DNA of 64,000 nucleotides from Phycisphaeraceae bacterium (lineage in GTDB: Bacteria; Planctomycetota; Phycisphaerae; Phycisphaerales; SM1A02): positions 248,001 through 312,000 of the forward strand of contig JAHBWY010000003.1 in the NCBI GenBank assembly GCA_019636735.1, given 5' to 3'. The notes beneath the pieces were generated by a model. That model made no database searches, had not been told where the DNA came from, and was given only the letters and a program-made list of their open reading frames with translations. This document shows positions 38,201-46,964 of the stretch, piece by piece. The stretch's first letter is position 1; the number at the start of each line of letters is the position of its first letter. A program made the position numbers and the translations under genes.

Positions 38201-41200
38201 CGCTCTGAAGGCCGGGGTTCGCTCCGCCGAGATCGTTCGCCTCGACGATGTCGAGGTAGTCGAGCCAGCGGGCACGGAAGAAGGGATCGAACTCAACACC
38301 CTTGGTGAGCGGATAGCGACGCTGAAGCTGATCGCTGTCACCAGGGCGATAATTGATCTGATTGTGATCGGTGATGGCGAAGACGATCGCCGTGCGCGGC
38401 TCGGCCTCGGTGGTCGGCCCGAGCATCAGCGGAATCGGATCGTTCTGGCCGTCGCCATCGAGGTCATAGGGATATCGAATGATGTTCCCGTTGACATCGG
38501 TCTCGTAGAGAGGGAACTGGTAGGTCTGGCCGAAGATCTCAAGTCGATAGTCGGCGAGTCGGATGGGGTACGGGAAGGGATTGGCCACCTGCACCGCAAC
38601 AACGGCCGTCGACTGGCGCTGCCATGCATTCGGGGCCGCGGTCGACCAGTCATAAAGCTGATCGACGAACTTGTCCGCGGGCACGATGGCGACGAAGTGG
38701 CTCTCGTTGCCGGAGTCGTTGTATCCCCCGGGAATCGAGTATGGGTCTGCGGGCTTCGGCGCAATGACGCTGGGATTGGTCGTGCCCATCACGAACTGCC
38801 AGCTCGAACCGAGGCGCGTCTTCGGCCAGACAACCGCGAAGAAGGCCTCCATGACCACGGGATGTGCCTCGATCCCCGAGAAGGCGATGCCTGCACCGCC
38901 CGGTGGCGCACTGCCGGGCAGCGTCGGATCGGGATCTTCGGCGAAGAGCCGCGTGTCGGGGATGTTGCCGAGCGCCGGGTTCACACCCGCGAAGCTCGGC
39001 AAGAGAGGCTGAGAGGTGAACCACGAGCCCAGCACCTGCCCGCCGGGGCCGGTGGTGAACGGACCGATGAACTGCGGGCCGCGCCGCGCCACCGCGGCGT
39101 TCGCGGCGAGGCTCGCCGCCATCGCATTCGTGATCTTCTCCGACTTGAGGGCCGTGTCGACGGTCTGACCTGATTGACCGTCGGCGACGATACTGCGGGG
39201 ACGATTGGTTCCCGTCAGCGTCTGGAACCCGGTGCTGGGCATGTCGCTGCCCACCTGGAATCGGTCGGCGTAGCTGCTGACCGTGCGGATCGGAAGTCCA
39301 GTGGTCGAGTCGATCGGACCGCGATACTCGCTCTTGAGCGAGGAGAGCGCGCGGCGGCGGAAGTCACGCGTCCACTCGTTGATCGAGAAGGCGTGATCGT
39401 AGGAGTCGGTTGCGCTCGAGCCTGGGCCGCGCACCAGCACGCCGCCATCGATCGCGCCGAAGATGCCGTACACGGGATCGACCACGGGGTTCTGTCCCCC
39501 GACGCGATTGAGATCAATCGGCGCGCGGAGGTCGAGCTTCGCGTTCCAGAGGAAGAAGTCGCGCCGCGCCGCATCGAGATCGCGCGCGTCGAACACTCCA
39601 TCGTTGTTGGCATCGCCCGCGACGGCGCGAATCACCTCAGGCCGCCAGCCACCGAGCGTGAAGACCTGACTCGCGGGGATCGCGGCGTAGGCTGGTGGAT
39701 CGGCCGTCCCCAGATCAGCCTGGAGCTGCGCGAGAGTGGGATAGGCAAAGGGAAGATCATCCAGCTCAGGCGGGCCATACCACGGCAAGGGCTGATTCGG
39801 ATCGATCGGCCGGAGACGACCGTTGTCGACATTCCACCATCTGGTCCAGAGCGCCGGGGGCATGAGCTCATTTCGCGCACCGGAGATGGTGGTGATCTTG
39901 CGACGATTGTCGACGAGCAGTTCCTCCGCCGAGAGCTGCTTTCCGCTCCACTCATTGGCCTCTTCCCGGGTCTGGGCCGAACGAAGGTAGGCAAACGCAT
40001 TGGCGTCGGCATTCAGAGCACGCTCGAGTCGGCTGAGAATGAAGGGCTGGTTCTGACCGTGGCTCATGCGCAGTTCCACCTCGTCGGCCACGGTGAAGGG
40101 CGAGAGCGGAGTGGTGAAGCCGCCAGGCGAGTAGCCCGGTGCGGTGGGATCGAGCGGGGGAATCGGAAGGGTGCCTGCGGGTGCGTGGTAGAAGCGCACC
40201 TGCCCATCCTCGAAGTTGCTCTTGAAGGCCCTGAGGCGCTCCGACTGAAGTCGAAGCTGCTCACCGAAGAGGCTCCACGCGCCCGGAGCATTCGCGGGGT
40301 ACGCGCTGCTTCGCTGGAATCCGCGCTCGCGGAGGAAGGTGGGATTGGTCTCCGCCGTACCTGCCCAGCGGTTCGCCGTGTCGAAGGCGACCGTCATCTG
40401 CGGGCTCGAAGCGAAGAACCCGGTGGGAAGCTGATTGTCGGGCGAGTTGAAGAAACCGACGGGCGTGTCGAGCTGGTCGAGATCGGAGACGAGCGCGAGA
40501 TCGCCCGGCGTGTGTCCGCGCGTCTCACGCGTGGCGGGCGCGAGCGCCGTTGCCGGCACCTGGTTCCGTCGCTGGAAGCGGGTGGCGACATTCAGGTTGA
40601 GCATCGCCGAGTTGTCGATAATGCGGAGGGCGACGAGGTGACGGACGCCCCGATCGACCGAGGTCGGCGCGAGGTACCAGAAGCTGTCGGTGAACCCATC
40701 GCCATCGGTGTCGGCAAGGGTGCGCTCAATGATGTTGCGGATGGTGTTGTTCGCGTCATCCGGCTGGCCGTTCGCGAGGAAGCGCGTGGGGCCCACATCA
40801 GTCGGCCGGGTGCCCGGGGCAAGCAGCGTGCCGGTTCCGAACGGGTCAGCGAGCCGGATGAAGTTCGGCAGCATCCGGGACGAATCGGGAAAGGAGTTGC
40901 CACCGCCGAAGGGCTCGGTGACCGCGAGCGCGTAGCCACCCGGCGTGAACCAGTTGTTGCGCCGCTGGATGAAGTCCGATGCGTTCGTGAGCGGCGTCGG
41001 CGGCACACTGGGCAGCCACTGCTCATAGGGAATCCCCAAAGCGGCGAGGCCTGAGTTGACGGGAATCTGCGCCGGATCGGCGGGCACGATCAACGGCGTT
41101 CCGAGCGTTCCCGTGCGTGCGTTGTTGACGACATCGGAAATGTCCGGCACCACGCGGTAGCCGTTCTCCGCGGTCGGCAGCCAGGAGAGGTGTGCCCAGT

Positions 41201-41906
41201 GTGAGAAGGTGCTGCCGAGCGGGTCGGGGAAGATGTCATTGCCCACACGAGTCGCCCGCTGCGGTTCGAAACTCGCCAGCCAGCGATGATCGCCGTAGCC
41301 GGGGTTGCCAAGTGGATTGCTCTCGCCGTAGATCACACCGATGTGATCCGGCCAGTTGGTCCATGGTTTGACCGAATACGGCGCGAAGTTGAAGCCATCG
41401 GGATAGCCATCGGATCCGAGGGTGTAGACGGTGTTGAGATTGCCCGGGTCGAGCAGGTTGGTGAGATAGTCAAGAGGGTCAATCCCGTAGCGCGTGGAGG
41501 TGGGCAGCGCAGGCCGCCGCGGCCAATCGCTGCGCGCCATCGGCCGGATGCCTGGTGCGTTGTTCGCGGCAAGGAGGCCCGGATCTCCCCCTTCGGCCAC
41601 AGTGCCCGGAGGCACGATCGGCTTCACGAAGAGGCTCGTGGTGACTTCGTCGATCACGCTGCCCGCGATCGCGTCGATACGGCTGTCGAGGAGCGACCGG
41701 GTTTGCGTAGCGCTGGCGATCTCACCGGCACCCTGCGTGCGGACGATGTACGCCATGCCCATGACGGCCAGAAGCAGCAGCACGCCGGCGACCAGCACCA
41801 GCGCATTCCCGCGGGGGGCGCGGGCCGCATGGCGGTTGGAGCGAGGCAGCGCCGAGAGGCGCTTCGCGCGAGCGGTGGAGATTCGACTCTTGATTCGATC
41901 GGTCAT
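35247..41906 (-). CDS. Giant GspK-like minor pseudopilin with EF-hand/dockerin-like motifs
   Basis: A 2,219-residue protein, about seven times longer than ordinary GspK. A basic N-terminus leads to a single membrane helix, 'RGNALVLVAGVLLLLAVMGM', of the PilX/GspK type without the usual Glu5. Near residue 1,898 the GspK signature 'GLINVNTAPVEVLRALP' appears. Scattered Asp-rich loops resemble calcium-binding EF-hand/dockerin repeats: 'DTDGDGFTDSF' (about 397), 'DANNDGVFDARDLDAARRD' (about 762), 'DLDGDGQNDP' (about 1,148), 'DVDGDGRS' (about 1,763), 'DLDGDGVITTNELAQWL' (about 1,861) and 'DLDGDGVNDLADLDTNNDGL' (about 1,926). The ATG is preceded by AGGAG at good spacing. It is the last gene of the locus, 5 bases after a PilW-like gene. 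It is probably a pilus-tip or secretion-tip protein; that is inference. Confidence 0.82.
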   Translation of the reverse strand: MTDRIKSRISTARAKRLSALPRSNRHAARAPRGNALVLVAGVLLLLAVMGMAYIVRTQGAGEIASATQTRSLLDSRIDAIAGSVIDEVTTSLFVKPIVPPGTVAEGGDPGLLAANNAPGIRPMARSDWPRRPALPTSTRYGIDPLDYLTNLLDPGNLNTVYTLGSDGYPDGFNFAPYSVKPWTNWPDHIGVIYGESNPLGNPGYGDHRWLASFEPQRATRVGNDIFPDPLGSTFSHWAHLSWLPTAENGYRVVPDISDVVNNARTGTLGTPLIVPADPAQIPVNSGLAALGIPYEQWLPSVPPTPLTNASDFIQRRNNWFTPGGYALAVTEPFGGGNSFPDSSRMLPNFIRLADPFGTGTLLAPGTRPTDVGPTRFLANGQPDDANNTIRNIIERTLADTDGDGFTDSFWYLAPTSVDRGVRHLVALRIIDNSAMLNLNVATRFQRRNQVPATALAPATRETRGHTPGDLALVSDLDQLDTPVGFFNSPDNQLPTGFFASSPQMTVAFDTANRWAGTAETNPTFLRERGFQRSSAYPANAPGAWSLFGEQLRLQSERLRAFKSNFEDGQVRFYHAPAGTLPIPPLDPTAPGYSPGGFTTPLSPFTVADEVELRMSHGQNQPFILSRLERALNADANAFAYLRSAQTREEANEWSGKQLSAEELLVDNRRKITTISGARNELMPPALWTRWWNVDNGRLRPIDPNQPLPWYGPPELDDLPFAYPTLAQLQADLGTADPPAYAAIPASQVFTLGGWRPEVIRAVAGDANNDGVFDARDLDAARRDFFLWNAKLDLRAPIDLNRVGGQNPVVDPVYGIFGAIDGGVLVRGPGSSATDSYDHAFSINEWTRDFRRRALSSLKSEYRGPIDSTTGLPIRTVSSYADRFQVGSDMPSTGFQTLTGTNRPRSIVADGQSGQTVDTALKSEKITNAMAASLAANAAVARRGPQFIGPFTTGPGGQVLGSWFTSQPLLPSFAGVNPALGNIPDTRLFAEDPDPTLPGSAPPGGAGIAFSGIEAHPVVMEAFFAVVWPKTRLGSSWQFVMGTTNPSVIAPKPADPYSIPGGYNDSGNESHFVAIVPADKFVDQLYDWSTAAPNAWQRQSTAVVAVQVANPFPYPIRLADYRLEIFGQTYQFPLYETDVNGNIIRYPYDLDGDGQNDPIPLMLGPTTEAEPRTAIVFAITDHNQINYRPGDSDQLQRRYPLTKGVEFDPFFRARWLDYLDIVEANDLGGANPGLQSAGLAGAPASAFCPHNQGVWGNEDSQATLTSRFPRRRLLGSSRPSSVLFGCQLNANNPIAQSKILDATQEIGTDVAAFRPELGIQVRRVLRNPETGVQLGTVVVDRFDRDPGDTDQSSADPVSGWNISMAAALLLEEDGRFWPPPIDLGHSSNEDQMWPLLNSPPPPPPAPQPPPPWHLKPQQSGTFNGIRIDTNDYYVTWTRSSRLWGKDFAVVYGLNGDPVAYDRWPTPGNNGKGDNLITPDERAPRYVFASSKQRPDLPLDGSATSGAIFADGQGPFRGRNNSETYRGAAFQAQVGLTPWVQDFTFNYANPAPYPLPTILKNPANSNPADQGSGDPDLVGTLFAGIPLKGNHLLPLIRNYTVSLTAENASGSNWPPSNGSSNLNDPILRVAMKPTSFTTRTVVGLPSGEVNPRQIFGLPFNALPGSGVSSPITFVADKGMRPPVLDTNMETEVSGGVALARAIDRLLPMDGAFVLGHRQEDFDTIAEVKNLMVWGPVSELGGATRHTLGEILTDRVPGYPVGLVHRYVDVDGDGRSFPEEQSPAWPFLNRIHVDNPSIAFSWFDRNGNQASPPQQRFLTQWGGAAGAVGAFASSLPQGTRLIEAFTMDDRGTALVEGNYGALPPGADLDGDGVITTNELAQWLEDRRFRLAGGFTGRGTPGLINVNTAPVEVLRALPHMSQLVYNDSTDLDGDGVNDLADLDTNNDGLLDAGRQPPLPAANPFVRVADSIDLYRSRTPSVQNWAPSGIYPSRPFPGNTAAMPHYFDRGQSPPPSTQYQDIGFFPGMRAERGFDSLGETMLLTRGTAAPNGGPSSNWGWNDNQSWSVRFAGLDPFRRAQASAANELNVGGGYRQLNANPSYPAPPYGARISTDAFRTRRMEASLSGNFVELRETPMFAPTYGDALDQNLLLSSLSNILTTRSDVFTVYLRVRSVKADPITGRYDGTDPQLIVDDSRYVIGVDRTQVERPGDAPRILFFQKVPH

Positions 41907-41911
41907 TCGTG

Positions 41912-43744
41912 TCACTCCTGCGTCTGTCGCGGCAGATCAACCACGAACTGGACGGTTCGGCCCGCCTCCACCGTGAGACGGGGGTCGTGCAGCCTCAGCG
42001 TGAAACGAAGGGCGCTGGGCCACGGGGTGTAGTCATCTCGAAGGACCTTCAGTCCGTTGAAGGTCTCGCTCACCGGCTGGTTGTGGTTGAAGCCGAAGAC
42101 GGCCGTGTAGACCCACACCGGCATGTTCACGCCGAGAGGACGCGTGATGCCGAAGGGGCCCTCGATGTTTCCCGGTCGCACCGGCGGACCAATCACGGCG
42201 GCCGCGCCACCACCACTCGGAAAGAGCGAACCGTTGAACTGCTGCCACTGATTGGTGCCGTGATTGAAGATGTTGGTACCGATGTAGGTGGCGGCGTTCG
42301 GAACGCTCGTTGCCACGGCGTCCCACGCAGGTTGCGGCCCCATGAGTGAAGTGACCCCCCGCCACTGCGACTGCGGAATCACGAAGGTGCCGCCCTCGGG
42401 CAAAGCGACATTGTTCTGAAGACCATCGGGAAGACCGAACCACACCTGGCCCGCGGCGGGATCGAAGGCGACACCGGGAAGTCCAACGGTGCTGGCGCTC
42501 GATCCGCTGAAGGCGTACGCCGCGGTCTCGAGGAAACCGGTGGTGCGTTCCACGCGTCCCGTGCCCTCGCGCCACGCCCAGTCGATCTCAATCGAGGAGC
42601 AGTTTCCGGAGAGCATCGTCGCCGTGAGGATCTCCTCCATGCGTCCGGGCGAAGGCGGAGACTTCTCCGAGCGAGGCCAGCCCCAGATTCCGGCGAGTGT
42701 CGCGCCCGCACCAGCGCTGACTGGAGGACCGACGCTCATGTTGCGAATGCGCTGCCATTGGCTGTTGGCGCCCTGGAGCCACGGCAAGGTGGCGCCATTG
42801 GCACCCTTGGTGGCCGTGCGACGAATGTCATCGAGTGTGCTCGCCGCGATATCCACGCGCCCCGAGGCGATCCAAGAATCCGGGAAGAGCGAGTCGGTTG
42901 CGGTGAAGCCCTGATAGGCAATCGTGTCGTCGGCCGCGGCGCCGAAGTGAGGCGCCGGGAAGGCGCGCGACCAGATGGCGGTCGCCGAGTTCGGGCCGAA
43001 CTCATTGTCGCTGTTGAACCAGCGCTTGGCGCCGCCATCGTCGGCGAGCAGCGTTGCCTGCCGAGCGAGCACCCACTGCCGCGCCGGAGGCTGTGTTCCG
43101 AAGACATTGGGCGCACTCCCGTTGGCCACCGCCCACGGTGAAACCGTCAGGTTCGGCTGCGGAGGCCCATCAAAGGCCCAGGGCACGGCAGGCATGACGG
43201 CCGTGTTGAAATCGAAGAGGCCGGGATCGGGAAGAAGTCCGTTGTTGAGTCGTCGCAGCGTGGGGAACTGCACACCCGGTCCGATGTAGATGCGACTTGC
43301 GAGCGCCTGCTGATTGCCCCCCTGCGTGCCCATGTTGAAGCTGCCGACGAAGCGGGCGGTCTGATCGAAGCCATCGGTGAAGAAGATCACTCGATCGCAG
43401 CGGATGATCGCCTCGGCCGGCCTCGTCGGGTCGAGCAGCGGAGCAATGGCCGACCCGCCGAAGTTCTGCGCCTGCGGCCATCGGGTCGTCTGGTTGATGT
43501 CGTTTCGAACGGCGATGCACTGGATGACGAGGAATCCCTCAGGGCTCATCCGCGCCACATCCTGGCGAATGACGCGCTCGACGGCGGCGGCAGTCTGCTG
43601 AATGTTCGCATTCGCCTCGCCGTAGCTGGTCACGGCGCTGGCGGTGCCGAAGATGCGCGCCGTGGCGAGAATGATCACGACCAACACGGCCACGGCGATC
43701 AGGAGTTCGACGACGGTGAAACCGAAGGTGCGTGCTCGTCTCAT
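41912..43744 (-). CDS. Large prepilin-type protein (PilW/GspJ-like)
   Basis: A 610-residue protein starting with a class III signal: 'RRARTFGFTVVELLIAVAVL' gives the prepilin peptidase site G|FTVVE with Glu at +5 and a hydrophobic helix. The 'NANIQQTAAAVERVIRQDVA' segment after the helix matches GspJ/PilW minor pseudopilins. The large C-terminal region is rich in Asn, Gly, Trp and Pro and looks beta-structured and extracytoplasmic. Ordinary GspJ/PilW proteins are 200-350 residues. It lies 3 bases after the preceding pseudopilin gene and 5 bases before the GspK-like gene. Confidence 0.85.
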   Translation of the reverse strand: MRRARTFGFTVVELLIAVAVLVVIILATARIFGTASAVTSYGEANANIQQTAAAVERVIRQDVARMSPEGFLVIQCIAVRNDINQTTRWPQAQNFGGSAIAPLLDPTRPAEAIIRCDRVIFFTDGFDQTARFVGSFNMGTQGGNQQALASRIYIGPGVQFPTLRRLNNGLLPDPGLFDFNTAVMPAVPWAFDGPPQPNLTVSPWAVANGSAPNVFGTQPPARQWVLARQATLLADDGGAKRWFNSDNEFGPNSATAIWSRAFPAPHFGAAADDTIAYQGFTATDSLFPDSWIASGRVDIAASTLDDIRRTATKGANGATLPWLQGANSQWQRIRNMSVGPPVSAGAGATLAGIWGWPRSEKSPPSPGRMEEILTATMLSGNCSSIEIDWAWREGTGRVERTTGFLETAAYAFSGSSASTVGLPGVAFDPAAGQVWFGLPDGLQNNVALPEGGTFVIPQSQWRGVTSLMGPQPAWDAVATSVPNAATYIGTNIFNHGTNQWQQFNGSLFPSGGGAAAVIGPPVRPGNIEGPFGITRPLGVNMPVWVYTAVFGFNHNQPVSETFNGLKVLRDDYTPWPSALRFTLRLHDPRLTVEAGRTVQFVVDLPRQTQE

Positions 43745-43747
43745 GGT

Positions 43748-45214
43748 TCAGAGCTCCTGCACCGTGCAGAACACGGGGATGATGGTGTTGCCCGCCGCGT
43801 CGCGACCAGGCAGGTACCAGATCTGGTCGATGCTGGTCGAACCCTGATCATCGGGATCGGGCCCCGACGCGCGGCCGACCAGAGCGGGCACTGGTGGAAC
43901 AGCGGGAATCGGGCGAGCCAGTCGAACGGGGCCATTGGTCGGCACGCGCCGGCCTCCGACCACGCGGTGGACATTGTTGAATTTGTCGAGGATCCACTGC
44001 CCGGGCAACTGCCATGCGCCTGACTGCGCCACGGCGTTGTAAGGGGTCCATGTCGTGCCCGGATTCGTGTTCGGAACAATGTCCCGATTCGCCACAGTCC
44101 AGAGGGGGCCGGGGTTCGCGCCGATGGCGCCGACACCCTGGTTCGATGTGTTGCCCAGGCGGATGGTCACCGGCAAGGGCGGAAGGTCGGCATTGGATTG
44201 GGGCTGTCCGAGATTGGCGGGGTTGTTCGGAGCCCGTGCCACCGAATAGGTGCGCGGCTCACCACCCGGCGCGGCCACTCGATAGACGAAGATGGCCACA
44301 TAGATCCGACCCTCGAAGCGCCGGAACATGCAATCCCAGTAGTACTGCCCGGGATTGGCGCGAGTGCCGGATCCCTGCGGCCAGGTGCGCTCCGCCTGCG
44401 AGATATAGAAGGCAGGCACCTTCGGCCGACGGATCGCTGCGCCATTGGTGTCATAGCCGACCACTTCCGCTTCGACGGAGCGAACATTGAGATCGGAGTC
44501 GAACCTGCTCCGGTTGTACGGGATGCCGTAGAGCGTGTGCGTGAAGTTCTGAATCGCTGCGGGAATCGGCAGCGGGGCGAGACTCGCCGGTTCGCTTGCA
44601 GCGTTGCGCCCGGCGGGAAACTCCGTCGCCATGTCCAGCGCGGTGTTGACACTCAGCAGCGGGAAGTCGGGACTCGTGGGCTGTTGAGGGAAGAAGGACG
44701 CCGCGCCGAGTCCTCGATAGGTCGCATCCCAACTGAAGATGTCGATCCTTGCTTCATTGAACGGCGTGTTGGGGTTGTCGAAGACGAACCCCGGGCGCTT
44801 CCATCCCCAGTCTCCAGCGAGGCCGAAGAGATTTGGCGCACTCCCGGCGGAGCTGCCCGCCGAGCGATACGGCAGCTCCAGAGAGCCGCCGTCACCGGTT
44901 GATCGCGCATCTCGAAGATAGAACTGCTCGAAGGTGCCGAAGTCTTCCTGTCGCACCTTGCTGCGGATGACAGCGATCGCGTGGTCGGCGACCACGCGTC
45001 CGAAGACATCGTCATTGGAGAACTGCTGCTGGGCGATGCCCGCCGGGAAGATCGCCGCGAGCATGACCAGCCCCATCCCGAGCACCAGAATGGCGATGAT
45101 GAGCTCAACCAGCGTGAAGCCGCGTCGATGAAGCGCACGGCGAGGGCATGGCATGGGCAATGGCGACCCATCGGCCGACCCCGCGCCGCTGACATGGACT
45201 GTGAAGAGCCTCAT
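43748..45214 (-). CDS. Large prepilin-type protein (PilV/GspI-like)
   Basis: A 488-residue protein with 'HRRGFTLVELIIAILVLGMG' followed by 'LVMLAAIFP' at about residues 30-58, a prepilin cleavage site and helix like those of PilV/GspI. Its leader is unusually long (about 30 residues before the cleavage site). The following domain is Pro/Gly/Asn-rich with several Trp and has no recognisable enzyme motif. The ATG overlaps the preceding stop by 4 bases (ATGA); starts farther upstream fall inside the neighbouring gene. It belongs with the minor pseudopilin set; subtype assignment is tentative. Confidence 0.82.
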   Translation of the reverse strand: MRLFTVHVSGAGSADGSPLPMPCPRRALHRRGFTLVELIIAILVLGMGLVMLAAIFPAGIAQQQFSNDDVFGRVVADHAIAVIRSKVRQEDFGTFEQFYLRDARSTGDGGSLELPYRSAGSSAGSAPNLFGLAGDWGWKRPGFVFDNPNTPFNEARIDIFSWDATYRGLGAASFFPQQPTSPDFPLLSVNTALDMATEFPAGRNAASEPASLAPLPIPAAIQNFTHTLYGIPYNRSRFDSDLNVRSVEAEVVGYDTNGAAIRRPKVPAFYISQAERTWPQGSGTRANPGQYYWDCMFRRFEGRIYVAIFVYRVAAPGGEPRTYSVARAPNNPANLGQPQSNADLPPLPVTIRLGNTSNQGVGAIGANPGPLWTVANRDIVPNTNPGTTWTPYNAVAQSGAWQLPGQWILDKFNNVHRVVGGRRVPTNGPVRLARPIPAVPPVPALVGRASGPDPDDQGSTSIDQIWYLPGRDAAGNTIIPVFCTVQEL

Positions 45215-46155
45215 CGCTTGACCACCTCCGCCACGCCGGTGAAGCGGTTGAAGTTGATTTTCTCGGCGAACTGGTTGATGAACTGACTCTGCTCGCAGCG
45301 CAGGCGGGACTGTCCTGCGGGCAAGCTGCTGCAATCGGCAGGTAGCGCTGCACCGCTCGCGTCGCCCGGAGCCTGGTTCGAGCCCGACCAGTTTGAGACG
45401 ACGAAGAACTCTCGCGCCGCGGCGTCGTCGAAGACCGCCAGCGAACGCACATACTGGATGCTCGGCTCATCGACCTCTTCGTTGTATTCAAAGAAGCGCG
45501 CCGCACCCGTGGAGGTTCCGACATTCTGGACGGGCCACCCATTGGCATTCTTCACTCCGTCGAAATCGAAGTAGACGCTCTCGTAGTTGGCGAGACCTAT
45601 CCCATTCGGGAAGCGCGTGATGACCGTGCCGTCCGGACCGAAGAGCACGCCGATCGCTCGGCCATACTCGTTGTTCGAGAACTCCGGCTGGGAGACCCAG
45701 ATCGAATCCTGATCGAAGTCGGTGCGCGGACCGGCCACCTTGACTCCCGGGGGGAGCGTGCGGGTCACGGCTTCGGGGTGCGCGTTGAAGGGCATGTTCC
45801 AGACATCCACGACCGGATTGTTCGGACCGCCATCAACGACCTTGACCACCATGCCCGACCAGAGGGCGATGACCACATCGGTCACCTGGCCGCGCGCGGG
45901 AACCAGCGGATCGACGGCGCGAGCACGGAAGGTGATCAGCACCGGCTGGTTTTCCTTCATCGCCCTCGCTCGTGCTTCACCTAGCGCCGCAATGACCTGG
46001 TTCGTGCCGATCGCAAGACGGCTGTCGCGCGAAAGGCGGGTCACCGAAACAGCCGTCAGCACGGCGAGAGTGGTGATGATCCCGATGACGACCAGCAGCT
46101 CAATGAGCGTGAAGCCGCGGGAGGGACCAACATGGATGGATCGTGGATTGACCAT
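45211..46155 (-). CDS. Prepilin-type protein (GspH/FimT-like)
   Basis: A 314-residue protein with an N-terminal class III signal 'SRGFTLIELLVVIGIITTLA'. The downstream 'IAALGEARARAMKENQPVLI' is a hallmark of GspH/FimT minor pseudopilins (short helix followed by a strand carrying 'V.I.F'). The C-terminal part is longer than in GspH (usually 150-190 residues). The ATG at 46155 is preferred over a GTG 12 bases upstream because GAGGAA sits just ahead. It is linked to both neighbours by a gap of 8 bases and an overlap of 4 bases. Confidence 0.85.
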   Translation of the reverse strand: MVNPRSIHVGPSRGFTLIELLVVIGIITTLAVLTAVSVTRLSRDSRLAIGTNQVIAALGEARARAMKENQPVLITFRARAVDPLVPARGQVTDVVIALWSGMVVKVVDGGPNNPVVDVWNMPFNAHPEAVTRTLPPGVKVAGPRTDFDQDSIWVSQPEFSNNEYGRAIGVLFGPDGTVITRFPNGIGLANYESVYFDFDGVKNANGWPVQNVGTSTGAARFFEYNEEVDEPSIQYVRSLAVFDDAAAREFFVVSNWSGSNQAPGDASGAALPADCSSLPAGQSRLRCEQSQFINQFAEKINFNRFTGVAEVVKR

Positions 46156-46163
46156 GGGGTTCC

Positions 46164-46964
46164 TCACTGGAGCGGCGGCACGGGCCAGATGAGCTCGTAG
46201 CTGTAGACATTGTCGTCGCGCGTCCCGAAGTTGCCGTCGGGTCCGGCGCTCACGAAGCAGATGCGCCGATCGCGGCAGACGCCGAGGATCTGTTCATCGC
46301 CTGTGCGCACTGTGCCATCGGGATCGCGCCCCTCTCCCGGACCTGCGGGCCGACCGGGGAAGACCACGCCAATCCTGTTGCCCCAGGGGTCGATGAGTTC
46401 AAGTCGAGCGATGGCCGCGTTCGGAGTGGTGCCAGGGACTCGGGGATCGGGAACGAATGCCAGCGACGGAACGGGGCCACCCGGATATCCCGGCGCGGTC
46501 GACGGATCGCGTCGCAGCAGGTCGGGGCTGATGCGCTTCAGGATCTCCATGGAAGGTTCGTGCGAGGCGAGGAGCGGACGGAACTGGTGGTTGTTTCCCG
46601 TCCCGTCGATGTCCATGCCGTTGAGCAAGCAGACAATCAGATATGCGCCGCCAATGTCCAACTCGACGATGTCGTAATCCCCCACCGGGTCGCCATTGAG
46701 CCGCCGATAGGTGATCTTCTGGCCTCGCGCCCTTTCGAACTCGGCGACCGCCTGATCGAGAGCCTGGAAGGCCATCTCCAACTGCTTGCGCTCGGAGTTG
46801 CGGAGGACCGACGCGCTTACCGCGAGCACGATCGCCGCCAGGAGCGCGATGATGCCGATGGTCACGAGCAGTTCAAGCAGCGTGAAGCCGGCGCGAGCGC
46901 GACCGAACCGACACCGAGGCACCAGTCGCGCGGAGAGGAAGGCGATCGTTCGAGTGCTGGTCAT
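46164..46964 (-). CDS. Prepilin-type protein (GspG-like)
   Basis: A 266-residue protein with 'RAGFTLLELLVTIGIIALLA' at about residues 25-44, giving a G|FTLLE cleavage site and a typical pilin helix. The 'ALDQAVAEFERARGQ' helix and the C-terminal 'DPWGNRIGVVF' and 'GPDGNFGTRDDNVYSYELIW' recall the major pseudopilin GspG, which has 'DPWG..Y' and 'GADG..G..D' calcium-binding loops. Length is nearly double that of GspG because of an inserted central region. The ATG overlaps the upstream stop by 4 bases. Confidence 0.83.
   Translation of the reverse strand: MTSTRTIAFLSARLVPRCRFGRARAGFTLLELLVTIGIIALLAAIVLAVSASVLRNSERKQLEMAFQALDQAVAEFERARGQKITYRRLNGDPVGDYDIVELDIGGAYLIVCLLNGMDIDGTGNNHQFRPLLASHEPSMEILKRISPDLLRRDPSTAPGYPGGPVPSLAFVPDPRVPGTTPNAAIARLELIDPWGNRIGVVFPGRPAGPGEGRDPDGTVRTGDEQILGVCRDRRICFVSAGPDGNFGTRDDNVYSYELIWPVPPLQ

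Noticed and set aside
39174..41054. Plus-strand open frame of 626 codons antisense to the giant GspK-like gene
   Set aside because: Antisense shadow; the minus frame carries the membrane helix, GspK signature and continuous operon spacing.
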